A DNA stretch of 19,597 nucleotides, from assembly GCA_934395135.1 (NCBI GenBank), contig CAKRRK010000022.1, positions 1-19,597 on the forward strand. Reading direction: 5' to 3'. Source of the stretch: an uncultured Eubacteriales bacterium (GTDB lineage Bacteria > Bacillota > Clostridia > Oscillospirales > Butyricicoccaceae). The first letter of the stretch is position 1. Each line of letters begins with the position of its first letter. Below, in pieces: positions 1-7,814 of the stretch. The notes under the pieces were generated by a model that was not told the origin of the DNA, did no database searches, and saw only the letters and a program-made list of their open reading frames with translations. Both the position numbers and the translations under genes were made by a program.

Positions 1-775
1 CGTTAACCGTTTCCGCCCATGCTAACAGCTGCACCCGCTTGGCGGCCGGTAGCGTCGCGCCGGCGGGAAAGGAGTGCGACGGACTGATGTACAGCACATT
101 TGCGCCAGAGGCATATAATCTTTCTATGTCAATCCCGTCCTGTTCGCCTTTTACAAAGACGGTTGTTATCCCATGATCTTTTACGATCCGAAAGCCTTTT
201 CGAAAGCCCGGATCCTCAAACGCAACGGTTGTGCGTTGTTTGTCAAACAGTTCACATAAAATATGCAGTAGGCTTTGTACCCCGGCGCCTATGAGGATAT
301 TGGCTTCGTTTGCGTAAACGCCTCTCCCGGCGGCAAGATATTTGGCAATTTGCTGCCGAAGCTGCGTTTCTCCCTGCGGCGCGCCATAGGCCATAAACGG
401 GGCGCTGTCCTGCATAACCCGCCGGGCCATTTTTCGCCAAACATCAAAGGCAAACGTTGTCTCGTCCATCCGCTTGCCGGAAAAATCATACCGATAGAAG
501 GGTTCTTCCCATCTTTTTGCCGGCGCTGGCGCTGCTATCTTTTGGTTTTTATAAAACTCGCAGACATAATAACCGCTTTGCGGTCTGCATTCCACATAGC
601 CATCCGCGCAAAGCATTTCATACGCCGCTTCCACCGTTGTCCGGCTGTAAGCGCCGTCTTTGGACAACTGGCGGATCGAAGGAAGTCTGCTTCCTTTGGC
701 AAGCTTTCCGCTTTTGATTTCGTTCTTATAATAACGGTACAGAGTCTGATAAATCGGCAGTTTATTGTTCCCCAT
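1..775 (-). CDS. MocR/PdxR-type GntR transcriptional regulator with aminotransferase-like domain, 3' part missing
   Basis: Translating the minus strand from the ATG at 773-775 gives 258 residues with no stop before the window edge, so the C-terminal part is missing. Residues of about 5-70 form a GntR winged helix-turn-helix (KGSRLPSIRQLSKDG, then SRTTVEAAYEML). A linker leads into a fold-type-I aminotransferase-like domain from about residue 95 (YGAPQGETQLRQQIAKYL, NILIGAGVQSLLHIL, YISPSHSFPAG). This is the MocR layout, in which a PLP-binding domain senses PLP or an amino compound and controls DNA binding. The PLP lysine would lie in the missing part. The start lies inside the 3' end of the upstream acetyltransferase gene (14-nt overlap), so the two are probably one transcript. 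The regulated genes and ligand cannot be read from the sequence. Confidence 0.85.
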   Translation of the reverse strand, partial: MGNNKLPIYQTLYRYYKNEIKSGKLAKGSRLPSIRQLSKDGAYSRTTVEAAYEMLCADGYVECRPQSGYYVCEFYKNQKIAAPAPAKRWEEPFYRYDFSGKRMDETTFAFDVWRKMARRVMQDSAPFMAYGAPQGETQLRQQIAKYLAAGRGVYANEANILIGAGVQSLLHILCELFDKQRTTVAFEDPGFRKGFRIVKDHGITTVFVKGEQDGIDIERLYASGANVLYISPSHSFPAGATLPAAKRVQLLAWAETVN

Positions 776-1382
776 GTGCCGTCCCCTTTTTGATCAAGGC
801 TGCAGCTTCCTGTAAAATCCGGCGGTACAGTTCACTGTCCTTTCTTGTTCCGAACAGTTTTAACGGCGCCGGCTGTTCCGAAAAATCCCGCAGAGTTCTC
901 CCCATCCAGATGACATCCTCCCAAGCGCCGAACTTATACATGGCATTATGAAATTCACCGGTTTTTACAAATCCCATCGCTTTATGAAATGCGATGCTGG
1001 CCGGATTTCTCGTCGTAATACCAACATGAATATTAAAATACCCCAGTTCCTTCAGCAAGGCAAACAGCGCCGTATACAGCGCCGTTGCCACTCTGCGTCC
1101 CTGATATGCCGGTGAGACATAAATGGATGTTTCCACGGACCACTGATACGCCGCACGGGGACGGTGAGGGGAAGCGTATGCATATCCCGCGATTTGTCCG
1201 TCCACTTCGCATACCAGCCATGGCGTTCTTTTTAGAATGCTGTAAATGCGCGTTTGAAACTCCTCTTCCGCCGGCACGTCATATTCCGAAGTCACAACGG
1301 TATTTCGTACATAATCCCCATAAATTGCAAGCATTTCCTGCGCATCTCTTTCTTTTGCCGGACGAAGCGCCACATTCTCCAT
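762..1382 (-). CDS. GNAT N-acetyltransferase, phosphinothricin acetyltransferase-like
   Basis: A 206-residue protein of the GNAT fold that should transfer acetyl from acetyl-CoA to an amine in the cytoplasm. It begins ENVALRPAKERDAQEML, has the acceptor-side motif ASPHRPRAAYQWSVETSIYV (about 70-89), the acetyl-CoA motif VSPAYQGRRVATALY (89-103), and NPASIAFHKAMGFVKTGEF (126-144). That order matches the Pat/Bar/YncA group, some of which acetylate phosphinothricin or methionine sulfone; the true substrate is unknown. About 40 residues after the core (from 165) are an extension without an obvious match to the family. The start is set by GAGGTGAG three bases upstream of the ATG, and a sigma-A-like promoter lies at 1404-1433. 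The stop overlaps the start of the MocR gene, suggesting co-expression with that regulator. Confidence 0.85.
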   Translation of the reverse strand: MENVALRPAKERDAQEMLAIYGDYVRNTVVTSEYDVPAEEEFQTRIYSILKRTPWLVCEVDGQIAGYAYASPHRPRAAYQWSVETSIYVSPAYQGRRVATALYTALFALLKELGYFNIHVGITTRNPASIAFHKAMGFVKTGEFHNAMYKFGAWEDVIWMGRTLRDFSEQPAPLKLFGTRKDSELYRRILQEAAALIKKGTAHGEQ

Positions 1383-1403
1383 TTTCTCACCTCATATTTT
1401 TTT

Positions 1404-1433
1404 ATTATACCTTATTTCCCCATAGAATTACAA
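1404..1433 (-). promoter_or_regulatory. Promoter for the acetyltransferase-MocR pair
   Basis: On the minus strand there is a perfect -10 TATAAT (1404-1409) and a -35 TTGTAA (1428-1433, four of six consensus bases) with an 18-bp spacer. Transcription would start near 1397, leaving a very short leader before the ATG at 1382. Confidence 0.65.
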
Positions 1434-1445
1434 CTGATTTTTTCT

Positions 1446-1473
1446 TTGAATGCAGTCTTGTCTATGATATAAT
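1446..1473 (+). promoter_or_regulatory. Promoter for the DUF4364 gene
   Basis: Plus-strand TTGAAT (1446-1451) and a perfect TATAAT (1468-1473) are separated by 16 bp. This promoter is back to back with the leftward one at 1404-1433, so a protein bound between them could affect both. The leader to the gene is about 85-90 nt. Confidence 0.65.
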
Positions 1474-1571
1474 AAGGAAAACCGTCGAAAAGGCAGCGCA
1501 TTTGGACAGCGGACCGCCCCTTAGATTTTGCGAAAAGGTATGATTAGCACAAAAGAGAGGATATGAATTTT

Positions 1572-2102
1572 ATGATTCGATATGGATTTATACGAAACAA
1601 AGAGGAAATCAAATTTTTAATCCTCTACGTTATGGGGTATATGCCCTTTCCAGTGGATTTTGACACCATTGTAGATTTATGCACCTGGTGCGACGAAGGT
1701 TTCGGCTTTTTTGAATTAAACGAAGCCTTTCAGGAACTGCTTCATACCGGCCATCTTCTGGAAAGCACCCCGGAAACCACGCCCTTGTATGCGATTTCTG
1801 AAAAAGGACGGAACACAGTCAAACTGTTTGACGACCGTCTCCCCTACACCATTAAAAAGGAAGCTCAGATTTATGCCTTAAAAACTGTGCGCAAAATCCG
1901 GCGCGATGCAGAACTTCACACCGGCATCACGCCTGCCGGGGAGGACTTTCTGGTCACGCTTGGAATGGAAGATATTTTTTCTGTTTCCCTTCATGTTGTA
2001 AACGAGAAACAGGCCCTCACACTGGAACAGAATTTCCGGGAATATGCGGAAGATATCTACAATGACTTTTTACGCGCCCTAACCAAAGAGCGAAACGCAT
2101 AA
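1572..2102 (+). CDS. DUF4364 family protein
   Basis: A 176-residue soluble protein with no signal peptide or membrane helix. The start FIRNKEEIKFLILYVM and the spacing of a small winged-helix-like N-terminus followed by an alpha/beta C-terminus fit DUF4364, a Clostridia-restricted family of unknown role sometimes likened to PadR/wHTH regulators. The helix-turn-helix idea is inference from YAISEKGRNTVKLF at about residues 75-88, which resembles the wing of such regulators. The start is ambiguous: ATG at 1563 lies only 2 nt after GAGAGG, while ATG at 1572 lies 11 nt after it; I prefer 1572, and 1563 would add three residues. The gene has its own promoter and ends 15 nt before a strong hairpin. 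Confidence 0.75.
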   Translation: MIRYGFIRNKEEIKFLILYVMGYMPFPVDFDTIVDLCTWCDEGFGFFELNEAFQELLHTGHLLESTPETTPLYAISEKGRNTVKLFDDRLPYTIKKEAQIYALKTVRKIRRDAELHTGITPAGEDFLVTLGMEDIFSVSLHVVNEKQALTLEQNFREYAEDIYNDFLRALTKERNA

Positions 2103-2117
2103 ATCAATCCATCCAAC

Positions 2118-2153
2118 AAAACGGGGCGTCGCCTTTCTGCGACGCCCCGTTTT
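2118..2153. terminator. Bidirectional intrinsic terminator between convergent genes
   Basis: A perfect 15-bp inverted repeat (2118-2132 and 2139-2153) with a GC-rich core GGGGCGTCGC, a 6-nt loop, and A/T ends that supply a U-run on both strands. It lies 15 nt after the DUF4364 stop and 7 nt after the stop of the convergent membrane-protein gene, so it can end both transcripts. Confidence 0.9.
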
Positions 2154-2159
2154 CAAGAT

Positions 2160-3041
2160 TTATTGATTCGCCGGTTCCGCCGATGTTTTTCGGGATTGCT
2201 TATCGTTTCCTGCAACCACCGCCATATTCGCAGCCAGAAACAATGCGGCAACAATCAAAAGAATATGTTTTACTGCGGTAACCGGTGTCAGTTCAAACAC
2301 ATTCTGCGCCCCGAGCGCATTGATAAAATAGGAACTCCCATCCAGCAACACGAAATAAACAGCAAGCATCCCCGCAAACAGGAATCCTTTTGCCCCAGGT
2401 TTTATAAACACAAGCCTGGCAATCATATAAAAAGCAACCATTAGCGCAATCCGGCACAAAATGCCATATGCAAACGTGGAGATAACCGGTATCGCCGCAT
2501 TTTCATTATACTCCGCTACTAATTCCAGACACATCCAAAAAACCGGCAGCAAAATCCAGAACCCATGCTGCTTGCTGAAATCCTGCCGCATCTGACGCCC
2601 GGCAAAAACAACCAGCGCAATACCGGAAATCACCATAAAAACCCAAGCAATTTTCCCCGGCACCGCCGCAAGGGGCGACTGCCGCGCAAACGCATAAATA
2701 ATTACCTCATTGTGCAGAAAACTCAAATACAGACCCAGCACGCCGCCGGCGGCAAGGAGCATGCCGCAAAACACGGAAAACATTTTATACCACCCGTCAT
2801 CGCAGCGAAACGCGTCTTCAAACGCAATTTCCTTCCCGCCTTGGTATCTTCCCAACATTGCCAGCGCCAGGACAAAAAAAACAATGGACAGGATCATTAC
2901 CGCCATCCCGGCAATATCGCCTTCCATATGAAGTTTGGTGCCAATTTCATACGCTGTATTCAGGCTGACGCCCCGAATAACACCGGCCGCAACGCCAAAG
3001 ATCCCGGCGGTCAGCGGAAAAAGCAGCATGCTTTTTTTCAT
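2160..3041 (-). CDS. Polytopic membrane protein of unknown function
   Basis: A 293-residue, strongly hydrophobic protein that I do not recognise. About eight membrane helices can be seen, near residues 5-24, 44-64, 87-107, 129-149, 160-178, 188-208, 214-234 and 256-276, followed by a short polar tail (NDKQSRKTSAEPANQ). There is no catalytic motif, ATP-binding site or obvious transporter signature. The start MKKSML is chosen because GGAGG (3052-3056) sits 10 nt upstream; an in-frame ATG at 3074 would put that ribosome binding site inside the gene. The gene stands alone, with a possible -10 at 3093-3098 and a shared terminator at 2118-2153. A structural or sensory membrane protein is possible, but no function is supported. 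Confidence 0.75.
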   Translation of the reverse strand: MKKSMLLFPLTAGIFGVAAGVIRGVSLNTAYEIGTKLHMEGDIAGMAVMILSIVFFVLALAMLGRYQGGKEIAFEDAFRCDDGWYKMFSVFCGMLLAAGGVLGLYLSFLHNEVIIYAFARQSPLAAVPGKIAWVFMVISGIALVVFAGRQMRQDFSKQHGFWILLPVFWMCLELVAEYNENAAIPVISTFAYGILCRIALMVAFYMIARLVFIKPGAKGFLFAGMLAVYFVLLDGSSYFINALGAQNVFELTPVTAVKHILLIVAALFLAANMAVVAGNDKQSRKTSAEPANQ

Positions 3042-3092
3042 AACAAAAATGCCTCCAGATATAAGTCTAAACAAAAAATCATCGTGCGTTTT

Positions 3093-3098
3093 AGTATA
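3093..3098 (-). promoter_or_regulatory. Possible -10 element for the membrane-protein gene
   Basis: TATACT on the minus strand, about 52 nt upstream of the preferred start, in an AT-rich stretch. No convincing -35 is seen at 16-18 bp, so this is a weak call. Confidence 0.35.
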
Positions 3099-3200
3099 AC
3101 ATACTTTTCCATAAAATAAAAGCCCGTCTCCTGTGTGTCCATTCCGGAATCCCTTTTTCCGGCTAATTTTCTGGGATGGATTTCACAGAGCAATTCAAAA

Positions 3201-3228
3201 TGCCCCCTATGTTCCAAAACAGGAGGCA
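3201..3228 (-). terminator. Weak hairpin downstream of secA
   Basis: An imperfect 8-bp stem (3201-3208 with 3221-3228, one G-U pair when read on the minus strand) followed on the minus strand by UUUU. It could act as a second, backup terminator about 110 nt after secA. The rest of the 3042-3337 gap holds no gene that I can support. Confidence 0.3.
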
Positions 3229-3293
3229 AAACCGCAGAGTTTTGATTTTTCCAGCGTTTCGGCCGGTCCGCCTTCAGTTGGCCGCCTTCACAG

Positions 3294-3322
3294 AAATACC
3301 CGCCGGATACCGGCGGGTATTT
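3294..3322. terminator. Perfect 13-bp hairpin after secA, probable terminator
   Basis: Inverted repeat 3294-3306 / 3310-3322 with core CCCGCCGG and a 3-nt loop, 15 nt beyond the secA stop. An A-run precedes it and UAUUUCUG follows it on the minus strand. The better U-run (TTTTTT at 3320-3325) is on the plus strand, so it is probably bidirectional. Confidence 0.65.
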
Positions 3323-3337
3323 TTTGTATCGGGGGGG

Positions 3338-6061
3338 CTATTTTCCACAACATTTTTTGTATTTCAGACCGCTTCCACAGGGGCATGGATCATTGCGGCC
3401 AACTTTTTTGCCAACCCGTACCGGTTCCTTTTTCACCGTTTTGTCGGTAGAGGTCCCAGTTTCCTTGGCCACCGCCTCACGTTTTGGCTGCTCCCGTGTC
3501 ACCCGGGCGGCATAAATCATGCGAACGGTGTTTTCCCGAATGTTCGCCACCATTTCCTCGAACATATCGTAGCCTTCTTTTTTGTATTCCACCACCGGAT
3601 CATGCTGCGCATATGCCCGCAGCCCAATGCCGTTGCGCAGTTCATGCATCGCGTCAATATGATCCATCCACATGCTGTCCACATTACGCAACAAAATCAC
3701 GCGCTCCACTTCCCGCATCACTTCCGGGGTAAGTTCCGCTTCTTTGGCATCATACACTTCTTTGGCCTTGTCCGTGAGAAGATTTGTCAGGGAATCCTTT
3801 GTCAGATTGTCAATTTCGTCTTTGGTAAGTTCCAGATCGCCTTCCCGAAGGAATATACCCCGGAATTTATACTGGATTTCACGGAATTGTTCCAGTTCCA
3901 GATAATCTCTTTCCCCCATCGCAGTGTGCACGGCGTTGGAAATTACTTCCTCAATCATAGACATAATGTTATCCCGCACATTGTCGCCATTGAGCACCTT
4001 TTGCCGCTGCTCATAAATAAGGTTGCGCTGCACGTTCATAACATCGTCAAATTCCAGAACACTTTTCCGAATGTTAAAGTTCCGGCCTTCTACTTTTTTC
4101 TGCGCCGATTCAATGGCATTGGACAGAATCTTCTGATCAATTGGCTCGTCCTCTTCCATTCCAAGGGTTTCCATCATATTCTGGATTTTTTCCGAGCCGA
4201 AAAGACGCATCAGATCGTCTTCCAAGGAGATAAAGAAACAGCTTTCGCCCGGGTCGCCCTGCCGGCCGGAACGGCCGCGGAGCTGATTGTCAATCCGGCG
4301 GCTTTCATGCCGTTCGGTTCCCAGGATATACAGGCCGCCGGCGGACCGCACTTTGTCCGCGTCTGCAGCGATTTCCTCCTTATGCTTTGCAAGGTACTGA
4401 TGATATTTTTCACGGGCCTCCAGAATGTCCTGGTTGTCCGTTTCCGCATACCCCATCGCTTCGTTAATAATCTCCGGCTCATATCCGTCTGTACGCAAAT
4501 CGTCTCGGGCCATATATTCCGCGTTGCCGCCCAAAATAATATCCGTACCACGGCCAGCCATATTGGTGGCGATGGTAACCGCGCCGGGTTTGCCCGCCTG
4601 CGCAATGATTTCCGCTTCCTGTTCATGATATTTTGCGTTGAGCACAGAATGGCGGATGCCAAGCTTTTTCAGCGCTTTGGAAAGTTCCTCGCTTTTCTCA
4701 ATGGTTACCGTACCCACGAGGATTGGCTGGCCTTTCCCATGGCATTCTTCAATCTTGCGCACAACACAGGTTAATTTTCCCCGTTCATTTTTATAAACGC
4801 AGTCCGGATTATCCTTCCGGATCATCGGCTTGTTCGTAGGAATTTCCACCACGTCCAGATTGTAAATCTGGCGGAATTCCTCCTGCTCGGTCAAGGCGGT
4901 ACCGGTCATGCCGGACAACTTTTGATACAGGCGGAAAAAGTTCTGGAACGTAATGGTAGCGAGGGTTTTGCTTTCATGCTCCACCTTCACGTTTTCCTTG
5001 GCCTCAATGGCCTGATGCAATCCGTCGGAATAACGGCGGCCAAACATCAGACGCCCGGTAAATTCGTCGACAATAATGACCTGGCCGTCCCGCACCACAT
5101 AGTTTACGTCCCGGTGCATCACACTTCTTGCCTTAATTGCCTGATTGATATGATGGGATAGGGTTGTATTCTCGGGATCGGAAAGGTTGTCCACTTTAAA
5201 ATAGGCTTCCGCGCGCTTTTGTCCATGAGGCGTCAGCACGGCTGTTTTCGCTTTTTCATCTACAATATAATCCGCTTCAATATTGTCCTGCTCTTCCTTG
5301 GCGTCAATTTCCTTTACCTTGATGTATTTCAGTTTCTGCGCAAAGGCATCCGCTACTTTATACAGCTCCGTGGATTTGTCTCCCTGGCCGGAAATAATCA
5401 GCGGCGTTCTGGCTTCGTCAATCAGGATGGAGTCCACTTCGTCCACAATGACAAAATTGTGCCCCCGCTGTACCATAGAGCTTTTATAAAGCGCCATATT
5501 ATCCCGAAGATAATCGAAGCCAAATTCATTGTTTGTGCCGTAGGTAATATCCGCCTGGTAGGATTTTTTTCGGTCTTCGCCCCGGATATCATGAACAATC
5601 AATCCGACTGTCATGCCGAGAAAGCGATAAATCTTCCCCATCTGCTCGCTGTCACGCTTGGCAAGATAATCGTTGACGGTAACGATATGCACGCCTTTTC
5701 CCGTCAATGCGTTCAAATAGGCTGGCAGCGTTGCCACCAGCGTTTTTCCTTCCCCGGTTTTCATTTCCGCGATTCGGCCCTGATGCAACACGATGCCGCC
5801 GATAATCTGCACATAAAAATGGCGCATATTCAGCACGCGCCAAGAGGCTTCCCGGACGGTTGCAAAGGCTTCCGGCAAAATATCATCCAAGGTTTCCCCC
5901 GCCGCCAGCCGCTTTTTAAATTCGTCGGTTTTTCCCCGCAGTTCTTCATCCGTCAGTTTTTTGTACGGTTCTTCCAGAGACTGTACTTTGTCCGCAATGG
6001 GATACAGCCGCTTCAGTTCCCGGTCGCTGTACGTACCAAACAATTTACTGAAAAGTCCCAT
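3338..6061 (-). CDS. secA: Preprotein translocase ATPase SecA
   Basis: SecA drives unfolded preproteins through the SecYEG channel using ATP. The 907-residue length fits the family. Visible are the Walker A motif TGEGKT with K106, the Walker B-type DEVD at 207-210 in the first nucleotide-binding domain, the signature MAGRGTDIILGGNAEYM in the second, the RGRSGRQGDPGES arginine-finger region, and a C-terminal zinc motif CPCGSGLKYKKCC (C893, C895, C904, C905) that in other species binds SecB or the ribosome. The start MGLFSKLFG is preceded by AAGGA at about 10 nt. The gene is monocistronic here: its own promoter is at about 6107 and a hairpin follows at 3294-3322. The next gene in that direction is an orphan membrane protein; prfB, a frequent neighbour of secA, is not seen. 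Confidence 0.98.
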   Translation of the reverse strand: MGLFSKLFGTYSDRELKRLYPIADKVQSLEEPYKKLTDEELRGKTDEFKKRLAAGETLDDILPEAFATVREASWRVLNMRHFYVQIIGGIVLHQGRIAEMKTGEGKTLVATLPAYLNALTGKGVHIVTVNDYLAKRDSEQMGKIYRFLGMTVGLIVHDIRGEDRKKSYQADITYGTNNEFGFDYLRDNMALYKSSMVQRGHNFVIVDEVDSILIDEARTPLIISGQGDKSTELYKVADAFAQKLKYIKVKEIDAKEEQDNIEADYIVDEKAKTAVLTPHGQKRAEAYFKVDNLSDPENTTLSHHINQAIKARSVMHRDVNYVVRDGQVIIVDEFTGRLMFGRRYSDGLHQAIEAKENVKVEHESKTLATITFQNFFRLYQKLSGMTGTALTEQEEFRQIYNLDVVEIPTNKPMIRKDNPDCVYKNERGKLTCVVRKIEECHGKGQPILVGTVTIEKSEELSKALKKLGIRHSVLNAKYHEQEAEIIAQAGKPGAVTIATNMAGRGTDIILGGNAEYMARDDLRTDGYEPEIINEAMGYAETDNQDILEAREKYHQYLAKHKEEIAADADKVRSAGGLYILGTERHESRRIDNQLRGRSGRQGDPGESCFFISLEDDLMRLFGSEKIQNMMETLGMEEDEPIDQKILSNAIESAQKKVEGRNFNIRKSVLEFDDVMNVQRNLIYEQRQKVLNGDNVRDNIMSMIEEVISNAVHTAMGERDYLELEQFREIQYKFRGIFLREGDLELTKDEIDNLTKDSLTNLLTDKAKEVYDAKEAELTPEVMREVERVILLRNVDSMWMDHIDAMHELRNGIGLRAYAQHDPVVEYKKEGYDMFEEMVANIRENTVRMIYAARVTREQPKREAVAKETGTSTDKTVKKEPVRVGKKVGRNDPCPCGSGLKYKKCCGK

Positions 6062-6106
6062 AGTATATCCGTCCTTTTTAAGGTTTTTATCATAAAATCA
6101 ATAAAC

Positions 6107-6115
6107 ATTATATCA
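6107..6115 (-). promoter_or_regulatory. Extended -10 promoter for secA
   Basis: The minus strand reads TGATATAAT, a TGn-TATAAT extended -10 with a perfect hexamer. The -35 position falls in a T-rich run with no good match, which the extended -10 could offset. The untranslated leader would be about 40 nt. Confidence 0.6.
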
Positions 6116-6280
6116 CAATCAAACTGTAAAAAAAATACTGTTTGCGAAAAGTTCACAATCATTCTTTTGGGCCGCTCACTCTGTTATTGTAACCAATGCC
6201 AAGAGAATTTTTTGTCAGGAATGCGGTCCTGCCTGCCAAAACTGCTGTTTCATACCGGCGCATAAATCGGCACGAACATA

Positions 6281-6308
6281 AAAAAAGCAGGGAGTTTTCC
6301 CTGCTTTT
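6281..6308 (-). terminator. Terminator of the his operon
   Basis: An 11-bp perfect stem (6283-6293 / 6298-6308, core GCAGGGA) with a 4-nt loop, followed by a run of seven U on the minus strand. It sits 28 nt after the hisE stop. The remaining sequence to secA (about 6116-6280) shows no gene that I can support. Confidence 0.9.
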
Positions 6309-6336
6309 GCGCCAAAGTTCCAAGCAATATCTCTCG

Positions 6337-6660
6337 TCAGGTATTATGATCCGTCGCATGAAAGGTTTTTAAATTTCCGATTTTCGCCGCCCGGATATCC
6401 ATTTCTTTTGTCACATCTTTCAGCGATATCCCACATTCCTCCATCATTACCATTACATGATAAAACAAGTCATTCACTTCGCCGACAAGCTCGGATTTTT
6501 CCCCGTTTTTTGCCGCAATAATGGTTTCTGCGCATTCTTCTCCCACTTTTTTTAATATTTTATCCAAACCTTTTTCAAACAAATAACAAGTATAGGAACC
6601 CTCCATCGGTTCATTTTTCCGCTGTCGGATTACCTGTTCCATATGTGAAAATGCGTCCAT
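6337..6660 (-). CDS. hisE: Phosphoribosyl-ATP pyrophosphatase HisE
   Basis: A 107-residue enzyme of histidine synthesis step 2, removing pyrophosphate from phosphoribosyl-ATP to give phosphoribosyl-AMP. It has the MazG-like all-alpha pattern, with KKVGEECAETIIAAKN (about 37-52) and ELVGEVNDLFYHVMVMM (about 57-73), whose acidic residues bind magnesium. It is the last gene of the operon. Its ATG directly follows the hisI stop (TAAATG) and its ribosome binding site GGGAGG lies within the end of hisI, which favours coupled translation. In many bacteria hisI and hisE are fused; here they are separate proteins. Confidence 0.96.
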   Translation of the reverse strand: MDAFSHMEQVIRQRKNEPMEGSYTCYLFEKGLDKILKKVGEECAETIIAAKNGEKSELVGEVNDLFYHVMVMMEECGISLKDVTKEMDIRAAKIGNLKTFHATDHNT

Positions 6661-6990
6661 TTATGCATCCTCCCTTTCCCAAATGGTTGTATAAAAACAA
6701 GTGCGGCTGCCGGTATGGCACACTGGTCCGGCCGGACGCCCCCGGTAAATGAGCGTATCGTCGTCGCAATCGGATAAAATGCTGGTTACAAAAATAAAGT
6801 TGCCGGAGGTTTCTCCTTTGTTCCAAAGGGTTTGCCGGCTGCGGCTGTAAAACCAGGCCGTACCGGTTTCCATTGTTTTTTGCAGCGCCTCCTCATTGGC
6901 ATATCCCAGCATCAGCACTTCATTGGTAGCGTTATCCTGACAAATCACTGGTATGAGGGGGGATTTTTTAAAAAACTGATCCAGCTTCAT
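6661..6990 (-). CDS. hisI: Phosphoribosyl-AMP cyclohydrolase HisI
   Basis: A 109-residue enzyme that opens the adenine ring of phosphoribosyl-AMP (step 3). Metal ligands are visible: SDCDDDTL with C75 and the following aspartates, and GPVCHTGSRTCFY with C91 and C98, the zinc and magnesium sites of the family. The start MKLDQFFKK at 6990 is the family-like N-terminus; AAGGAG lies 13 nt upstream, rather far. An upstream in-frame ATG at 7053 would overlap the end of hisF and add 21 unrelated residues, so I reject it. There is a 59-nt gap to hisF, the largest inside the operon. Confidence 0.96.
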   Translation of the reverse strand: MKLDQFFKKSPLIPVICQDNATNEVLMLGYANEEALQKTMETGTAWFYSRSRQTLWNKGETSGNFIFVTSILSDCDDDTLIYRGRPAGPVCHTGSRTCFYTTIWEREDA

Positions 6991-7049
6991 AATAAAAATC
7001 AAACTCCTTCTTCTGTCCGATCCTGTGTGATGGATGATCCTCAAAAGTC

Positions 7050-7814
7050 TCAAGCGGACTGCCGCACCGGAACGCCCTGTTTCACCAGATAGTCTTTCAC
7101 CTGAGGCACTGTCAGTTCTCCATAATGAAACAAAGAGGCCGCAAGCGCCGCATCTGCGCCTGTTTTTTCAAACACATCGGCAAAATGCTGCAAATTACCG
7201 CAGCCGCCAGAAGCAATGACCGGAATGCTTACACGTTTCGCGATTTCTCCAGTCAACTCCAAATCAAATCCGGATTTTGTGCCGTCTTTGTCCATAGAAG
7301 TCAACAGAATCTCGCCTGCGCCCAGCTGTTCCGCTTCCACCGCCCATTGCACCGCATCCAGTCCGGTAGGCTTCCGGCCGCCGGCCACATATACTTCAAA
7401 GCTTCCGTCCGGCCGACGTCTGGCATCAATCGCTACCACCACACACTGGCTGCCAAACCGTACCGCGGCTTCCCGGACAATTTCTTTGTTTTGCACCGCA
7501 GCAGAATTCACCGATACCTTATCCGCCCCCGCGCGCAGAATGTCTTTAAAATCCTCCGCCGTACGAATGCCGCCGCCGACTGTCAATGGGACGAAAACCT
7601 CTTCCGCCGTTCGGCGCACAACGTCCACAATGGTGCCGCGTTTTTCATAGGTTGCGGTGATGTCCAGAAAAACAATTTCATCCGCCCCCTGTTTGGAATA
7701 AAATTTCGCCAATTCCACCGGATCCCCCGCATCCCGCAGGTTTACAAAATTTACGCCTTTGACCACCCTGCCGTCGTTTACATCCAAGCAGGGAATGATT
7801 CGTTTTGCCAGCAT
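7050..7814 (-). CDS. hisF: Imidazole glycerol phosphate synthase cyclase subunit HisF
   Basis: A 254-residue (beta/alpha)8-barrel protein that uses ammonia from HisH to turn PRFAR into imidazole glycerol phosphate and AICAR. The catalytic aspartates sit where expected: D11 in IIPCLDVNDG and D130 in VVVAIDARR. Phosphate-binding loops TVGGGIRT and IASGGCGN are present. The start has an excellent AGGAGG at 7 nt, located inside the end of hisA, and shares one base with the hisA stop (TAATG). Confidence 0.98.
   Translation of the reverse strand: MLAKRIIPCLDVNDGRVVKGVNFVNLRDAGDPVELAKFYSKQGADEIVFLDITATYEKRGTIVDVVRRTAEEVFVPLTVGGGIRTAEDFKDILRAGADKVSVNSAAVQNKEIVREAAVRFGSQCVVVAIDARRRPDGSFEVYVAGGRKPTGLDAVQWAVEAEQLGAGEILLTSMDKDGTKSGFDLELTGEIAKRVSIPVIASGGCGNLQHFADVFEKTGADAALAASLFHYGELTVPQVKDYLVKQGVPVRQSA

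Noticed and set aside
275..793. A 172-codon plus-strand open frame at the left edge
   Set aside because: It is opposite the MocR reading frame, which shows clear helix-turn-helix and aminotransferase motifs.
3038..3229. A 63-codon minus-strand frame upstream of the membrane-protein gene
   Set aside because: No convincing ribosome binding site or similarity, it crosses the putative promoter and the start of the next gene, and composition looks non-coding.
3176..4774. A 532-codon plus-strand open frame opposite secA
   Set aside because: It lies wholly antisense to an unmistakable secA and its translation is rich in His, Phe and Arg with no domain, as expected for a reverse-complement shadow of biased codons.
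5219..6265. A 348-codon plus-strand open frame opposite the secA 5' end
   Set aside because: Antisense shadow; no ribosome binding site or recognisable protein features.
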